Assembly: GCF_009690905.1 (NCBI RefSeq)
Contig: NZ_VOSW01000049.1
Location: 1 to 64,000, forward strand
Length of the DNA: 64,000 nt
Direction of reading: 5' to 3'
Source of the DNA: Paraburkholderia madseniana
GTDB lineage: Bacteria > Pseudomonadota > Gammaproteobacteria > Burkholderiales > Burkholderiaceae
The notes beneath the pieces are model-generated. The model was not told the origin of the DNA, did not search any database, and saw only the letters and a list, made by a program, of their open reading frames with translations. The translations under genes were made by a program, and so were the position numbers. Positions 34,777 through 43,689 of the stretch are shown here, piece by piece (the first letter of the stretch is position 1; each line of letters opens with the position of its first letter).

Positions 34777-35868
34777 TTAGAAGGTGCGCGGCGCGCCGGC
34801 GAGCGCGACCTTCAGGCCAGGGGCCATCTTCTGCACACCCGCGGTGACGATCAGCTCGCCTGCCGGCGGTCCGGACACGAGCACCTCGTCGTTGCGATAG
34901 CCGTGCACCGAAACGCCGGTCAGGTCGACCGTACCCACCGGCTCGGAACCCGCACGACGAACCACCCAGACGGCGGGCTGGCCCTTGTTCTGCGTGATGG
35001 CCGAGGCAGGGATGACTGCTGCCGGCGCTTCGCCGACCGGACGCTCGACCAACAGCGTGGCGGTCGCACCGAGCGGCAGCGCCCGGGGCACCGCGGGTTT
35101 CAGGCGGGCACGGTAAGTTCGGGTTTGCGCGGCCGCCTGGGGCGAGAGTTCCCTCAACACGACGTCGAAACTTTGCTCGGGCGCGCTAGCGAGCCACGCC
35201 TTGTACCGGGCCGTCTTGAACGTCGCGAGACGATCTTCCGGCAGGTCGGCGACGATCTCGGGCTCGCCTTCGTTGGCGATCGAAACCATCGGCTGGCCCT
35301 CGGCGACGACCTCCCCCACTTCGAAACGCACGGCGGTGACGACGCCACTCTGCGACGCGCGCAGCACCGTATATTTCAACCGATTGCGTACGAGCTCGAG
35401 TTTCTTCCCCTCGGCTTGGGCCGTCGCCGACGTTGTCTGCGCACCGGTCTGCGCCTTCTCGTCGTCGGATACGCTCACCGAGCCGTCGGTTTTGAGCAAA
35501 TTGAGCCGCTGCCGATCGGACTCGGCCAGTCGGGCCTGCGAACTGGCGGCGGTCAGTTGCTGCCGTGCTGCTTCCTCGGCGAGCCGAAAGTCGGTATCGT
35601 CGAGCACCGCCAGCACGTCGCCCTCGCGAACCTTCTGGCCGACGTCGACCTTGCGCTTGACAACCTTGCCGCCAACACGAAATGCCTCATTGACTTCGTG
35701 GCGCGACTGCACGGTGCCGACGTAACGGTCGGTCACCGGGGTCTTGTCATAGCGGATCTCGGCAGTGCGGACTGCTCGAAGCGCCTCGGGGGCGGGCTTC
35801 GACCCGCAGGCAACCAGCATAGCTGCGACAGGCGCGGCTGCGAACAGTGCAGTGAGAGAGGTTTTCAC
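34777..35868 (-). CDS. RND efflux periplasmic adaptor (membrane fusion) lipoprotein
   Basis: A 363-residue adaptor. It starts at GTG 35868, overlapping the upstream gene's stop by four bases. A lipoprotein signal ends at MLVACGS (lipobox), followed by a beta-barrel/lipoyl arm (VGGKVVKRKVDVGQKVREGD), an alpha-hairpin (RQQLTAASSQARLAESDRQR) and a second lipoyl half with VLRASQSGVVTAVRFEVGEV. It links the inner pump to the outer-membrane channel. The frame is open 29 codons further upstream but that overlaps the lipoprotein gene. Confidence 0.94.
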   Translation of the reverse strand: MKTSLTALFAAAPVAAMLVACGSKPAPEALRAVRTAEIRYDKTPVTDRYVGTVQSRHEVNEAFRVGGKVVKRKVDVGQKVREGDVLAVLDDTDFRLAEEAARQQLTAASSQARLAESDRQRLNLLKTDGSVSVSDDEKAQTGAQTTSATAQAEGKKLELVRNRLKYTVLRASQSGVVTAVRFEVGEVVAEGQPMVSIANEGEPEIVADLPEDRLATFKTARYKAWLASAPEQSFDVVLRELSPQAAAQTRTYRARLKPAVPRALPLGATATLLVERPVGEAPAAVIPASAITQNKGQPAVWVVRRAGSEPVGTVDLTGVSVHGYRNDEVLVSGPPAGELIVTAGVQKMAPGLKVALAGAPRTF

Positions 35869-37394
35869 GATGGTTCCTCGTGTCGATCCACGTTTGATGA
35901 ATTGCGCGAAACCGCGGTGCCGACAGGCGCGGCAACGGGCTCGAACACCTCCCAACCTCCGCCAAGCGCCTTGTACAGCTGGACGCTGTCGAGCAGCAAT
36001 TGCGTGCTGCTGTCGTTAGCGATCGCACGGACGGCCAACCGCGTCCGCTGAGCGTCGAGCAGCGGCAAAAGGTCGATCTGGCCGCGGTTGTAAAGGGATT
36101 GTGCGTGGCCCAGCGCCGCTTCGGCCGAAGTCGCTGCGTTCTGCAGCAGCTGCGCACGTTGGCGTTCGTCGTCGAGCACAACCAGCGCGTTCTCGACGTC
36201 TTCGAGCGCGCGAACGATCGCGTCCTCATAATGAAGGACCGCTTCCTTTTGACCGCTCTCGGCGATGTCGTTGATCGCCTGCGTCCGCCCGGCATTGAAG
36301 ATCGGCATTGCGATGAGGCCGGCGACGTTGCTGAAGCGCGCCGGACCGAGGGCAATCCCGTTGAGATCGATGGACTCACGGCCGAACACTGCACCGAGAA
36401 TTAGCTGCGGAAACCATTCCGCCACCGCCTGTTGCCTGCGCGCGTTGGCCGCGTCAAGCTGCGCGCTTGCGACCAGCAGATCCGGCCTCCGCTGCAACAG
36501 GGCGGCCGGTTGTCCCGGATGCGCGGGCGGAACGATTGCTTCGACGCCCGATGGCGTGATGCTCCCGGCATTGAAGGCCTGATCTCCCAAGAGGACCGCA
36601 ATGTGATGGCGCGAAACGGCGGCAAGGGCCTCGAGCGGCGGTATGGCCGCGCGCGTTTTCGAAGCTTCGGTCTTCACGCGCTCGACGTCGAACGGCGTCG
36701 CGAGGCCGACGCGTTCGCGGGCCGTCACTAAGCGCAGCGTCTCGTCCTGCGCGGCTGATATCGCGCGCACGGTCTCCAGCTGACGCAACGCCCCGGCGAG
36801 CGTGAAGTAGTTCGTGGCGACATCGGTCAACACAAGAAGGCGCACGCCGCGCGCGTTATTTTCGACCGCGATCGTGTCGGCTGCAGCCGCGGCCGCACCC
36901 GCCCGCAGACGGCCGAAGAGGTCGACTTCCCACGAGGCAGCAATACCGACCTGTCCGGCCCGTGTATTTGCCGCTTCAGGAACGACGTTTTTGAGGACTG
37001 TGTCGTAATTGGTCCTGTGATCGAAGCCGTTAGCGCCAATGCTCAAGGTTGGCAGGAGCCACGAGCGGCTGATTGTTTCTCCGGCTCTCGCGGCCCGCAC
37101 GCGCTCCGCCGCGATCCGGACGTCCCGGTTCTCCTGCGCCGCCCGACGGACCAGATCCGAAAGCACCGGATCGCCGAAGCTATCCCACCAAGCGGTCTCG
37201 GGCTCCTCCGCAGATGCGGACGCGGCCGCGAACCGGCCGGGAACCTCGATGGAGGGCTGCATGACCGGTGTCGCGCAACTCGCCAGAGCAAGCGCCAGCA
37301 ACACGACCAGCGTGGCGGCCGGCCCGCGCCCTGACACCTCTGCAAGGCGAGGCGGCAGCCCCGTCGTCTGGGCAACGGTTGCAAACGACGGCAT
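35865..37394 (-). CDS. NodT-family outer-membrane efflux lipoprotein
   Basis: A 509-residue TolC-fold outer-membrane factor. The start MPSFATVAQ (37394) is followed by a signal peptide ending in the lipobox LALASC. Two OEP repeats carry typical helices (RVRAARAGETISRSWLLPTL; QRTRLAVRAIANDSSTQLLL) and GQVGIAASWEVDLFGRLRAG. It is the first gene of the three-gene RND operon. The reading frame continues without a stop for another 131 codons upstream, but these belong to a truncated dehydrogenase gene, so the fusion is probably incidental. Confidence 0.93.
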   Translation of the reverse strand: MPSFATVAQTTGLPPRLAEVSGRGPAATLVVLLALALASCATPVMQPSIEVPGRFAAASASAEEPETAWWDSFGDPVLSDLVRRAAQENRDVRIAAERVRAARAGETISRSWLLPTLSIGANGFDHRTNYDTVLKNVVPEAANTRAGQVGIAASWEVDLFGRLRAGAAAAAADTIAVENNARGVRLLVLTDVATNYFTLAGALRQLETVRAISAAQDETLRLVTARERVGLATPFDVERVKTEASKTRAAIPPLEALAAVSRHHIAVLLGDQAFNAGSITPSGVEAIVPPAHPGQPAALLQRRPDLLVASAQLDAANARRQQAVAEWFPQLILGAVFGRESIDLNGIALGPARFSNVAGLIAMPIFNAGRTQAINDIAESGQKEAVLHYEDAIVRALEDVENALVVLDDERQRAQLLQNAATSAEAALGHAQSLYNRGQIDLLPLLDAQRTRLAVRAIANDSSTQLLLDSVQLYKALGGGWEVFEPVAAPVGTAVSRNSSNVDRHEEPS

Positions 37395-37757
37395 CGGTTT
37401 CGGGTTGAGTAAATCTGATTTGCAAACGGCGCGGCGGAAGGCCGGCCAGGAGCGGGATTCACGGTGCTGCAGACACACATACTGCGAGTGCGTGTACGCG
37501 CCGGTGATCGGCATCGCGGCAAAGGCCTCACCGCCGAGCGAATCCACAACGCCGACCAGACCGCACCTCGGCGTGAAAGGCAGTCGCGGCGTTTCGGGAG
37601 GAACACTCTCGCGCATCATCAAGTCCGTCAAGCTGACACCTGCGGCCGGCATTTTGACCGGCATTTCGCCATCCTTGGGCTCGGAGCATTCCTCCTTAAC
37701 TACCGCGAGCGCGTTGGGACCACCGTAGTGAATCGCGACGATACGTGTGTGTCTCAT
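37395..37757 (-). pseudogene. Medium-chain quinone oxidoreductase, N-terminal remnant
   Basis: From ATG 37757 the frame reads RHTRIVAIHYGGPNALAVV, VKMPAAGVSLTDLMMRESVP and PFTPRCGLVGVVDSLGGEAF, the N-terminal catalytic domain start of a medium-chain (quinone) oxidoreductase. It is cut after about 100 codons, before the nucleotide-binding domain, and reads through in frame into the efflux lipoprotein start. Substitutions such as TPRCGLVG for the family TPGxDLVG also suggest decay. The deletion probably joined its promoter to the pump operon. Confidence 0.75.
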
Positions 37758-37901
37758 AAGGCGCTTGCCGAGCACTCGATGTCCCACTGCACAAATCGCT
37801 GAGCAACGACTCCGTTTTAATGTGCCGGCTGATCGCGCATAAAAACGACAAGCCGACCTGGCACGTTTGAATTCAAGCTACTCGCCTGTTTCCGCAACGC
37901 C

Positions 37902-37915
37902 TTGATGCAGGTCAT
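37902..37915. promoter_or_regulatory. Weak Anr-like dyad upstream of dehydrogenase remnant
   Basis: TTGATGCAGGTCAT resembles the creA box (TTGATGTAGGTCAA) with one half-site imperfect. It lies about 145 bp upstream of the dehydrogenase remnant and of the RND operon beyond it. Nothing else is seen in 37758-38010. Confidence 0.25.
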
Positions 37916-38010
37916 GAAACTGGCACTTTGGACCTCCGTCGGCTAAGGCGACGAGGCCGGTATCCGACGGGCGTTGTCAGGTTGCTGGTCGTCTCACGTA
38001 AGATGACGCA

Positions 38011-38741
38011 ATGAAGAAATGGAAATCGCTGTATCGCGGTCACCGTTTTCCAGCGGGCGCGATCAGTTGCGCCGTGCGCTGGTACCACTGGTATCAATTC
38101 AGCTTGCGTGACATCGAAGAACTGCTCTTTGAACGTAGCGTGATCGTGACCTACAAGACGATCCGATGCTGGTGCGATAAGTTTGGCGCAGGCTTTGCTC
38201 GTCGGGTGAAAGCGGCGCGTCGCAAGCCAGGCGGCAGATGGCACCTTGACGAGATGTTCGTGACGTTGCGCGGCGAACCTTACCTGCTATGGCGCGCAGT
38301 GGGCGAGCGCGGCGCCGAACTCGACATCCTACTGCAAACGCGGCGCGATAAGGCCGCGGCCAAGCGCATTAAGCGTGTGCTGCGCTCGAGCCCAGTGCCG
38401 CGCAAGATCATCACCGATGAGCTGCGCGGCTATCCGGCCGCCAAAGCTGAGATTCCAGAGCTGGCGAGCGTAAAGCACGTGTCTGTCAAAGCGGCAGCCG
38501 ACTGAACAACCGAGCTGAAAACACCCACCACCCGACACGCGAACGCGAGCGTCGCATGCGCGGTTTCCGCAATCCGAAACGCACGCAGGCCTTCCTGTCG
38601 AGCTTCGGACTGATCCGGCAACACTTCGCGCTCAAGCGGCACCTGCTACGCGCTTCACTTTATCGCAAACAGCTTGCAGCAAGGTTCGTTGCCTGGCGCG
38701 AATTCACCGACCTCGCCCCAGATCCGTCGACTGGTTTCTAA
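38011..38741 (+). pseudogene. IS6-family transposase, frameshifted
   Basis: An almost full-length IS6-type transposase (about 240 codons). From ATG 38011 it reads KWKSLYRGHRFPAGAISCAV, RWHLDEMFVTLRGEPYLLWR (first Asp) and RKIITDELRGYPAAKAEIPE (second Asp). It then stops at VKAAAD near 38503. One base change of frame restores NNRAENTHHPTRERERRMRG with the catalytic Glu, and on to the C-terminus (AWREFTDLAPDPSTGF). So a single deletion disables it. Clear terminal repeats were not found. A second, shorter IS6 fragment is at 46786. Confidence 0.88.
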
Positions 38742-38876
38742 ATCATCGTCACTCCTCCAGCGTTTTGTCTCACGCATGGCAAGTTGACAACGCCGTATAC
38801 TCCTATGTGCACTAGGAAGTCACCTCGGCTTCCGCGTGACTCGATCAGTTCTTCAGTCAAAAAGGAGTGGCGAGCG

Positions 38877-39090
38877 ATGAACGCGTGACCGTTATCAGCG
38901 ACGACGTTGGTGAATTTGAGAAGGCCGTCCAGGGCAGTCAGCTGGCTCGCGGCCGGATCCTCGACTGGTTCCACATCGCGATAAAGTTCAAGGCGGAGCA
39001 GCGTTCCGTGTTCGGCAGCAAGATGATCGCCTCGCTGGAACGGGAATCGGTGGAGACCGAAATCACCAACCCCAAGTGGCTGAAGGATGG
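38877..39090 (+). pseudogene. ISKra4-like transposase fragment
   Basis: About 70 codons read RVTVISDDVGEFEKAVQGSQ, LARGRILDWFHIAIKFKAEQ and SLERESVETEITNPKWL, typical of the catalytic region of ISKra4-family transposases (DGxGEF ... RILDWFHIAMKF). It has no start and ends abruptly at the fold-back element at 39091. Confidence 0.6.
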
Positions 39091-39250
39091 CCGGGATTCG
39101 CAATTATGCTCTGCAGAGCATAAGGCAGAGGTTTTTTTGGTTACCGATCGCGGGCCGACCTCGATCGACCTGTCCATGCGCCCGTAGCCGCGATCGCCAA
39201 CCAAAAGGACCTCTGCCATATCTTAAGCTTAAGATATTTGCGAATCCCGG
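39091..39250. repeat. 160-bp fold-back element with two different palindromes
   Basis: The ends are exact 13-bp inverted repeats (CCGGGATTCGCAA at 39091-39103 and its complement at 39238-39250). Just inside each lies a perfect 20-bp palindrome, but the two differ in sequence: TTATGCTCTG plus its complement (39104-39123) and ATATCTTAAG plus its complement (39218-39237). Inside these, GGCAGAGGT and then about 20 further bases are again inverted copies (39124 onward versus up to 39217). The element has no obvious gene. It separates an ISKra4-like fragment from an IS110 fragment. Confidence 0.8.
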
Positions 39251-39277
39251 CCGCCCCTCTTTGTAGCGCCATACAGG

Positions 39278-39355
39278 ATGTCGGGCAAACGCGGGAAGAA
39301 CGATGCTAACGACGCTGCGGCGATTTGCGAAGCCGTAACATCGGGGTCGCATTGT
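39278..39355 (+). pseudogene. IS110-family transposase fragment
   Basis: SGKRGKNDANDAAAICEAV is the conserved KNDxxDAxAI(C/A)EA motif of the IS110 N-terminal DEDD domain. Only about 25 codons remain, after which the similarity is lost. Confidence 0.6.
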
Positions 39356-39476
39356 CAGGCCGGCACCGACCGACGGAAAGAACAGACCATTCAACCCTGC
39401 CGCAAGATAAGGAAACCTGACGAAATCGACCTCCCCAACTTTTGCACGCTCTCGGCCAGCCTTGGGGCTACGCGCT

Positions 39477-40289
39477 CTAATTTTTGAATTTGGCTGGCCG
39501 CTTCTCCCTCGCGGCGGTCATCACCTCGGTCAGGTCTTCCGACAGAAGCATCGCCGCATTCCACGTGGCAATATAGTTCAGGCCGTCGGCCACCGAATGG
39601 TCGCGCGAATAAACCACCATTTCCTTGATACCGCGAATCGACAGCGGCGACTTGGCAGCGATGGTGGCGGCGATCTCCGACACTCCCCTCCGCAGATCTT
39701 CGGGCGAATCATAGACACGATTCACCAGACCGACTTGCCTCGCCTCCTCGGCATCGAACCGGCGGCCGGTGTAGGCCAGTTCGCGAACGATGCCGTCCGG
39801 CACCAGCTTGGGCATGCGCTGCAGCGTTCCAACGTCGGCGGTCATGCCCACATCGATTTCCCTGATCGAGAAGTAGGCGCCGGCCGACGCGTAACGCATG
39901 TCGCAGCAGGTGACGAGGTCGATGGCGCCGCCGATGCAGGCGCCGTGGATCGCGGCCAGGACAGGCTTGCGGCAGCGCTCGATGCTGGTCAGCGTGTCCT
40001 GCAGCTCGAGAATCCGGCGGCGCAGCTTGTCTCGCGCTCGCCCGTCACACTGGTCCTGGATCTCGTTCTTTATGCCAGCGAGCATGGCGAGGTCGATACC
40101 CGACGAAAAATGCGTGCCCCCTCCACTGATGACGGCCACCCGAGCCTCCGCCGTCTCGTCCACCCAGCGAAATGCGTCGCGGATGTCCAGCCACATCTGC
40201 TCGCTCATGGCATTGGCGTAGTCGGGACGATTCAGCTCAATTGTGGCAATGCCGTCGGCGAGCGCGACGCTAAGTGTTTCGAAGTTCAT
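39477..40289 (-). CDS. Enoyl-CoA hydratase/isomerase (crotonase) family
   Basis: A 270-residue crotonase-fold enzyme acting on CoA thioesters. Motifs are GIATIELNRPDYANAMS, VISGGGTHFSSGIDLAML (oxyanion-hole region), AIHGACIGGAIDLVTCCDMR (second oxyanion Gly) and YFSIREIDVGMTADVGTLQR with an acidic residue in the catalytic area. The IREIDVGMTADVGTLQR stretch resembles delta3,5-delta2,4-dienoyl-CoA isomerases. It is 9 bp downstream of an SDR gene and upstream lay an acyl-CoA ligase now reduced to a remnant, so this was a fatty- or aryl-acyl-CoA degradation operon. Confidence 0.9.
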   Translation of the reverse strand: MNFETLSVALADGIATIELNRPDYANAMSEQMWLDIRDAFRWVDETAEARVAVISGGGTHFSSGIDLAMLAGIKNEIQDQCDGRARDKLRRRILELQDTLTSIERCRKPVLAAIHGACIGGAIDLVTCCDMRYASAGAYFSIREIDVGMTADVGTLQRMPKLVPDGIVRELAYTGRRFDAEEARQVGLVNRVYDSPEDLRRGVSEIAATIAAKSPLSIRGIKEMVVYSRDHSVADGLNYIATWNAAMLLSEDLTEVMTAAREKRPAKFKN

Positions 40290-40298
40290 GATCGGGGT

Positions 40299-41117
40299 TC
40301 ATCCTTGCTGGGCGCGCAACATCTGCTCGGCACCCATGTTGAACAGCGCCGAACCGGGCAGGTTCTGGCCACCATCGCAAACGACCACGCAACCCGTAAT
40401 GTAGGAGGCGAGCGGCGGGGCAAGAAATGCCGCGACCTGGCCGATGTCGTCAACGGTTCCGGTGCGGCGCAGCGGCACGGCGTTGATCAGCTTTTTCTTT
40501 TCCGCGGGATCGGAGAGGCGCTTCAACCCTTCGGTTTCCTCGATGGGTCCGGGCACGATGCTGTTGGCACGGATGCCGAATCGTCCCCATTCCAGAGCGA
40601 TGTTCTTCATCATCATGTCGATGCCAGCCTTGGCCGCACCCACATGAACTTGAAAGGCATGAGGCATGTAAGCCATGCCGGCCGAAATGTACAGGATCGT
40701 GCCCTTCGTCTCCTTGAGTTGCTCGAACGCACTGCGAGTGGCATTGAAGGATCCAAGCAGATCGATGTCGATCACTGTCTTGAACCCGTTGGGAGAGAGT
40801 TTTTCGGCAGGCACGAGAAAGTTGCCGGCTGCTCCACAGACGAGGACGTCCATTGCACCCAGCGCTGCCCTGGATTTTTCGAGCGCCGCTTCGAGTGGGG
40901 CACTGTCGCGCACGTCCGCGCTGACCTTGGTGCCGAACGCCCGTAACTCTGCAGCCGCAGCATCGAGCATTTCCTGAGTGCGTCCACAAATGGCGACGTT
41001 AGCACCAAGTGCAGCGAAATTCTTCGCTACGCCGAGATTGATGCCGCTGCCGCCGCCGGTGACAAAAACGGTTTTGCCTTTGTACAGATCCTTCGAGAAA
41101 TACTGAGTAACGAGCAT
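40299..41117 (-). CDS. SDR oxidoreductase, 2,4-dienoyl-CoA reductase-like
   Basis: A 272-residue short-chain dehydrogenase. The cofactor loop is TGGGSGINLGVAKNFAALGA; NNAG is replaced by VCGAAGNFLVPAEKLSPNGF. In the active site, ISAGMAYMPHAFQVHVGAAK keeps Ser and Lys but has no Tyr four before the Lys (Val instead). This is the pattern of 2,4-dienoyl-CoA reductases of the DECR type. It is paired with a dienoyl-CoA-isomerase-like crotonase, which supports a role in unsaturated acyl-CoA breakdown. Confidence 0.9.
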   Translation of the reverse strand: MLVTQYFSKDLYKGKTVFVTGGGSGINLGVAKNFAALGANVAICGRTQEMLDAAAAELRAFGTKVSADVRDSAPLEAALEKSRAALGAMDVLVCGAAGNFLVPAEKLSPNGFKTVIDIDLLGSFNATRSAFEQLKETKGTILYISAGMAYMPHAFQVHVGAAKAGIDMMMKNIALEWGRFGIRANSIVPGPIEETEGLKRLSDPAEKKKLINAVPLRRTGTVDDIGQVAAFLAPPLASYITGCVVVCDGGQNLPGSALFNMGAEQMLRAQQG

Positions 41118-41181
41118 GGTGTGTCTCCAAAGGCTCGAATTTAATCTTGCTTCGCTGATACGGGAGGCATCACCGCCAGGG

Positions 41182-41663
41182 TTACGAAGCGCTTTGTACG
41201 GGGGCGGTCACCCGCTGAATCGTGTATTCAAAAAGGAGCTCCTTCAGTTCGGCATCGACTTTGTCCACGATTGCACCATTGGAACCAAACATCGTGACGG
41301 AAACGGCGAAGCCGCGTTTGCCGCCCTGCTTCGCCTCGATCTCGAACGAAGTATCTTGAACGCGTTCCGCCAGCGTTCGGCCAAGCAGTCGGACCGCCGC
41401 ATCGGCGCGCAGCGAAGGCTCATGGACATTCCCCAACTCAGTCAGCGGCAATGCGTCGACGATGTACACCCGCTTCGGCCACGCAGGCCGCTCCGCGATA
41501 TATTCACGTGCGAACTCGATCGCTTCCGCTTCGATTGCCGTCTTTCCTGCTGCAAGCGTCACATAGACAACGGGGAACTCGCCGCATAGGGATTGGGTTG
41601 GCCCACTACGGCTGCCGGTGCGACGGATGGGCACCGAGTGAAGGCAGCCTCCACCATCTGGCG
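41182..41663 (-). pseudogene. Acyl-CoA ligase C-terminal remnant
   Basis: The C-terminal AMP-binding domain of an acyl-CoA synthetase in two frames. First MVEAAFTRCPSVAPAAVVGQ PNPYA (about 41663-41600), then after a frameshift GEFPVVYVTLAAGKTAIEAE, PAWPKRVYIVDALPLTELGN and the tail to 41182. The catalytic Lys motif GKxxK is degraded to GNVHE. The N-terminal 450 or so residues are absent. A homologous but intact ligase is at 53722-55743. The gap to the SDR gene is 64 bp, so it was once in that operon. Confidence 0.8.
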
Positions 41664-41896
41664 AGCCGGATACACGCCTGCAGACCGTTTCGACATCACG
41701 AACAAGAAGATTGCAAAAGGCGTCGGGGCCATACATGTACGAAATGGACGACTACCCTCTGAAGTAGGGGGCACGAAGGTACTGCTAAAACCCGGCGATC
41801 ACCGAACGACACTCCAGACGGCATTGATACCATCATGGATATCATTCGTGGCTGGCACGGCCCGACATGGCCAGCGCTCTCTTTGGACCGCTCGTC

Positions 41897-42017
41897 TTAC
41901 TTCATCCAGGTCCGCACACGCCGTTCGATGTCTGAGATCTGCCCGTCGAGCTGGTCGAGATCCTTTCATAGCTCGCGAAAGGAGTCGAGCGGAAGCTTCG
42001 CCTCCGCAATAGCGTAG
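41897..42017 (-). pseudogene. Possible IS110-like transposase piece
   Basis: A minus-strand frame reads RYAIAEAKLPLDSFREL, a TGA stop, then KDLDQLDGQISDIERRVRTW and ends MK-stop. The helical pattern resembles the coiled-coil linker of IS110-type transposases, but no conserved catalytic motif is present, so the assignment is weak. Confidence 0.3.
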
Positions 42018-42033
42018 CGCCGCCATACCGCGT

Positions 42034-42237
42034 TCACTCCGACGGGCCTGCCGCAGGAAACGGACTGTGCCAGTCCATCCAGTCGTATAAGTCGCTATGG
42101 TGCGCCCATGCCCAGTTCCTTGCCGGAGTGGGATTAATCACCTCGACGACATGGTTCGACGCCCAACCCACGTCGCTCCGATCATTCGTGCCGCTTCCGC
42201 GATCGCTATTTTGGAAATCCGTGTGGTCGTTAAACAT
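42034..42237 (-). CDS. Hypothetical small protein, 67 aa
   Basis: Begins MFNDHTDFQNSDRGSGTNDR and ends HSPFPAAGPSE; Trp/His/Asp-rich middle (NWAWAHHSDLYDWMDWHSPF). AAAGGAG six bases before ATG 42237 is a strong ribosome-binding site and excludes the longer upstream start. No family, signal or membrane segment is recognised. Confidence 0.55.
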   Translation of the reverse strand: MFNDHTDFQNSDRGSGTNDRSDVGWASNHVVEVINPTPARNWAWAHHSDLYDWMDWHSPFPAAGPSE

Positions 42238-42378
42238 GGTCATCTCCTTTGAGGGGTTTACATACACAACTGCCCGCGCCAACCAGTACGAGACTCGGGG
42301 CTCTGTCGGGGCGCCGAGTTCTGACGACCGAAAGGCTGAGCGGGGTACAGGGCGTTGCCCAGGCAGTTGCCTTCAATT

Positions 42379-43095
42379 TCATCGTGCTGGACCCTGGTCA
42401 CGGATATTGTCGGCGCCCGCGGTGGGCGTCCGACGTCTGCGGCCGGGTACGCCCGCGCGATGATCGGCGTGCTGTATTTCTTCCGGTTGTCGCCACAATA
42501 CGCACGAAAAAAACCCGGCAAGCACTGTCTGCATCACCTCGTCGCCCGCCGTCTGCGGATCGCATAGTCTGGAGAACTGCACACCATCGCGCAGGCTCAC
42601 CAAGCCGAGCGCGAGCGCGTCCGCCTGTAGGGGCAATGGCCTGCCGTCGCGCTCCGACACCGTGCGGATGTACGCGCTGATCTGGTCGAGCTTTTCTTGC
42701 CGGAACGCGTTAAAGCGCACCTGAAACCCGGCGTCCCGATGCGCGAATAGTTTGGCTTCGACCCAAAGTAGAAAGAAGTCTCGATCACGAAAATACCGGC
42801 TGTAGTACGCGATGGCGCGCGCCTTCATTTCCGCGGGCGTGCCGCCCTCTTCCATGATCGCCCTCAGATTGACCTGCGCGCTATCGTGGTCCCGGCGCAG
42901 CAACTCAAGCAGCAGTTCCGGCTTACCGTCGAAGTTCGAATAGAACGCGCCGCGCGTGTAGCCGGCCGCCTCAGCGATGTCCTCCACACTTGTAGCGGCC
43001 AATCCCTTTTTGACGAACGTCTTCCGCGCAGCCTCAAGCAGGCGCTCTCGCGTCTGCTCCCTGCGCTGTGCGTGTGTCAGGCGTTCCCGTTTCAT
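42379..43095 (-). CDS. TetR/AcrR-family transcriptional regulator
   Basis: A 238-residue repressor. The N-terminal helix-turn-helix is standard: TRERLLEAARKTFVKKGLAA TSVEDIAEAAGYTRGAFYSNF, about residues 15-55. The ligand domain follows (AIAYYSRYFRDRDFFLLWVE and on). The last 40 residues (from about EEIQHADHRAG) are Arg/Pro-rich and not family-like, so the C-terminus may be frameshifted. No clear target adjoins it; the neighbouring acyl-CoA genes or the orphan dyad at 44150 are possible. Confidence 0.88.
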   Translation of the reverse strand: MKRERLTHAQRREQTRERLLEAARKTFVKKGLAATSVEDIAEAAGYTRGAFYSNFDGKPELLLELLRRDHDSAQVNLRAIMEEGGTPAEMKARAIAYYSRYFRDRDFFLLWVEAKLFAHRDAGFQVRFNAFRQEKLDQISAYIRTVSERDGRPLPLQADALALGLVSLRDGVQFSRLCDPQTAGDEVMQTVLAGFFSCVLWRQPEEIQHADHRAGVPGRRRRTPTAGADNIRDQGPAR

Positions 43096-43248
43096 GGCAT
43101 AACGTACCGGTCAGATCGCCATCTGCGGCGCCATCACATGCACGCGCGTGTCAGACGACGGATTTCGCAATGATTCTCTCGACAGGGGATTTGACAATGT
43201 CAGGCCCCAACCCCGGCGGTTCGCGCAAACTCCGGGTTGATTCTTCAC

Positions 43249-43689
43249 TCAGAATTGCTGCGCTCGCAGCGAATCGAATTCGGCGCGGCAAACGTCGCTG
43301 AAGCGGCCGAGGATGTCGATCGAACCGTCGGCGAGCATTTCACGTAGTTGAAGGAACGTCTTTTCCGGGGCGTGATAGGTATCCACAATCTTTCGTCCAA
43401 CCTGATCGGCTTCGTTCGCAACCTCTGTCGAGGATTGGACGCGCATACGGCTTATCTTTGCGAACAGACTGACGAGAGCAGCGAGGTCCGGCTCATCGTG
43501 CTGAAGCGCGTGGACATAGCAATGCGACGCCTCCTCGATGAACTCCTTATAGAGGTCCTGCCGGCGAATGCGGTCGTGCGCAAGCCACTCTGCCTTAGCC
43601 TGCGTTCGTTGCGTGACAACGGATGTCAGGCCGGCGATCGTTGCACCGAACAGTGCTGCCATTGCTGACAGGAGCGTTGTGTTCATCAT
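43249..43689 (-). CDS. Hypothetical protein with N-terminal membrane anchor
   Basis: About 146 residues: one N-terminal hydrophobic helix (TTLLSAMAALFGATIAGLTS), then a soluble helical domain (RIRRQDLYKEFIEEASHCYV; VNEADQ-like stretch and FLQLREMLADGSIDILGRFS). Such anchor-plus-helical proteins are common, unnamed accessory genes. Two adjacent ATG codons at 43689/43686 follow GAGG; the frame is open further upstream without signals. Confidence 0.65.
   Translation of the reverse strand: MMNTTLLSAMAALFGATIAGLTSVVTQRTQAKAEWLAHDRIRRQDLYKEFIEEASHCYVHALQHDEPDLAALVSLFAKISRMRVQSSTEVANEADQVGRKIVDTYHAPEKTFLQLREMLADGSIDILGRFSDVCRAEFDSLRAQQF

Noticed and set aside
38011..38741. Intact IS6 insertion sequence
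   Set aside because: A frameshift near 38500 splits the transposase and I could not find matching terminal repeats, so I list it as a pseudogene.
43192..43202. TGACAATGTCA palindrome between TetR and the next gene
   Set aside because: Only 5+5 bp with no second copy; too short to call an operator.
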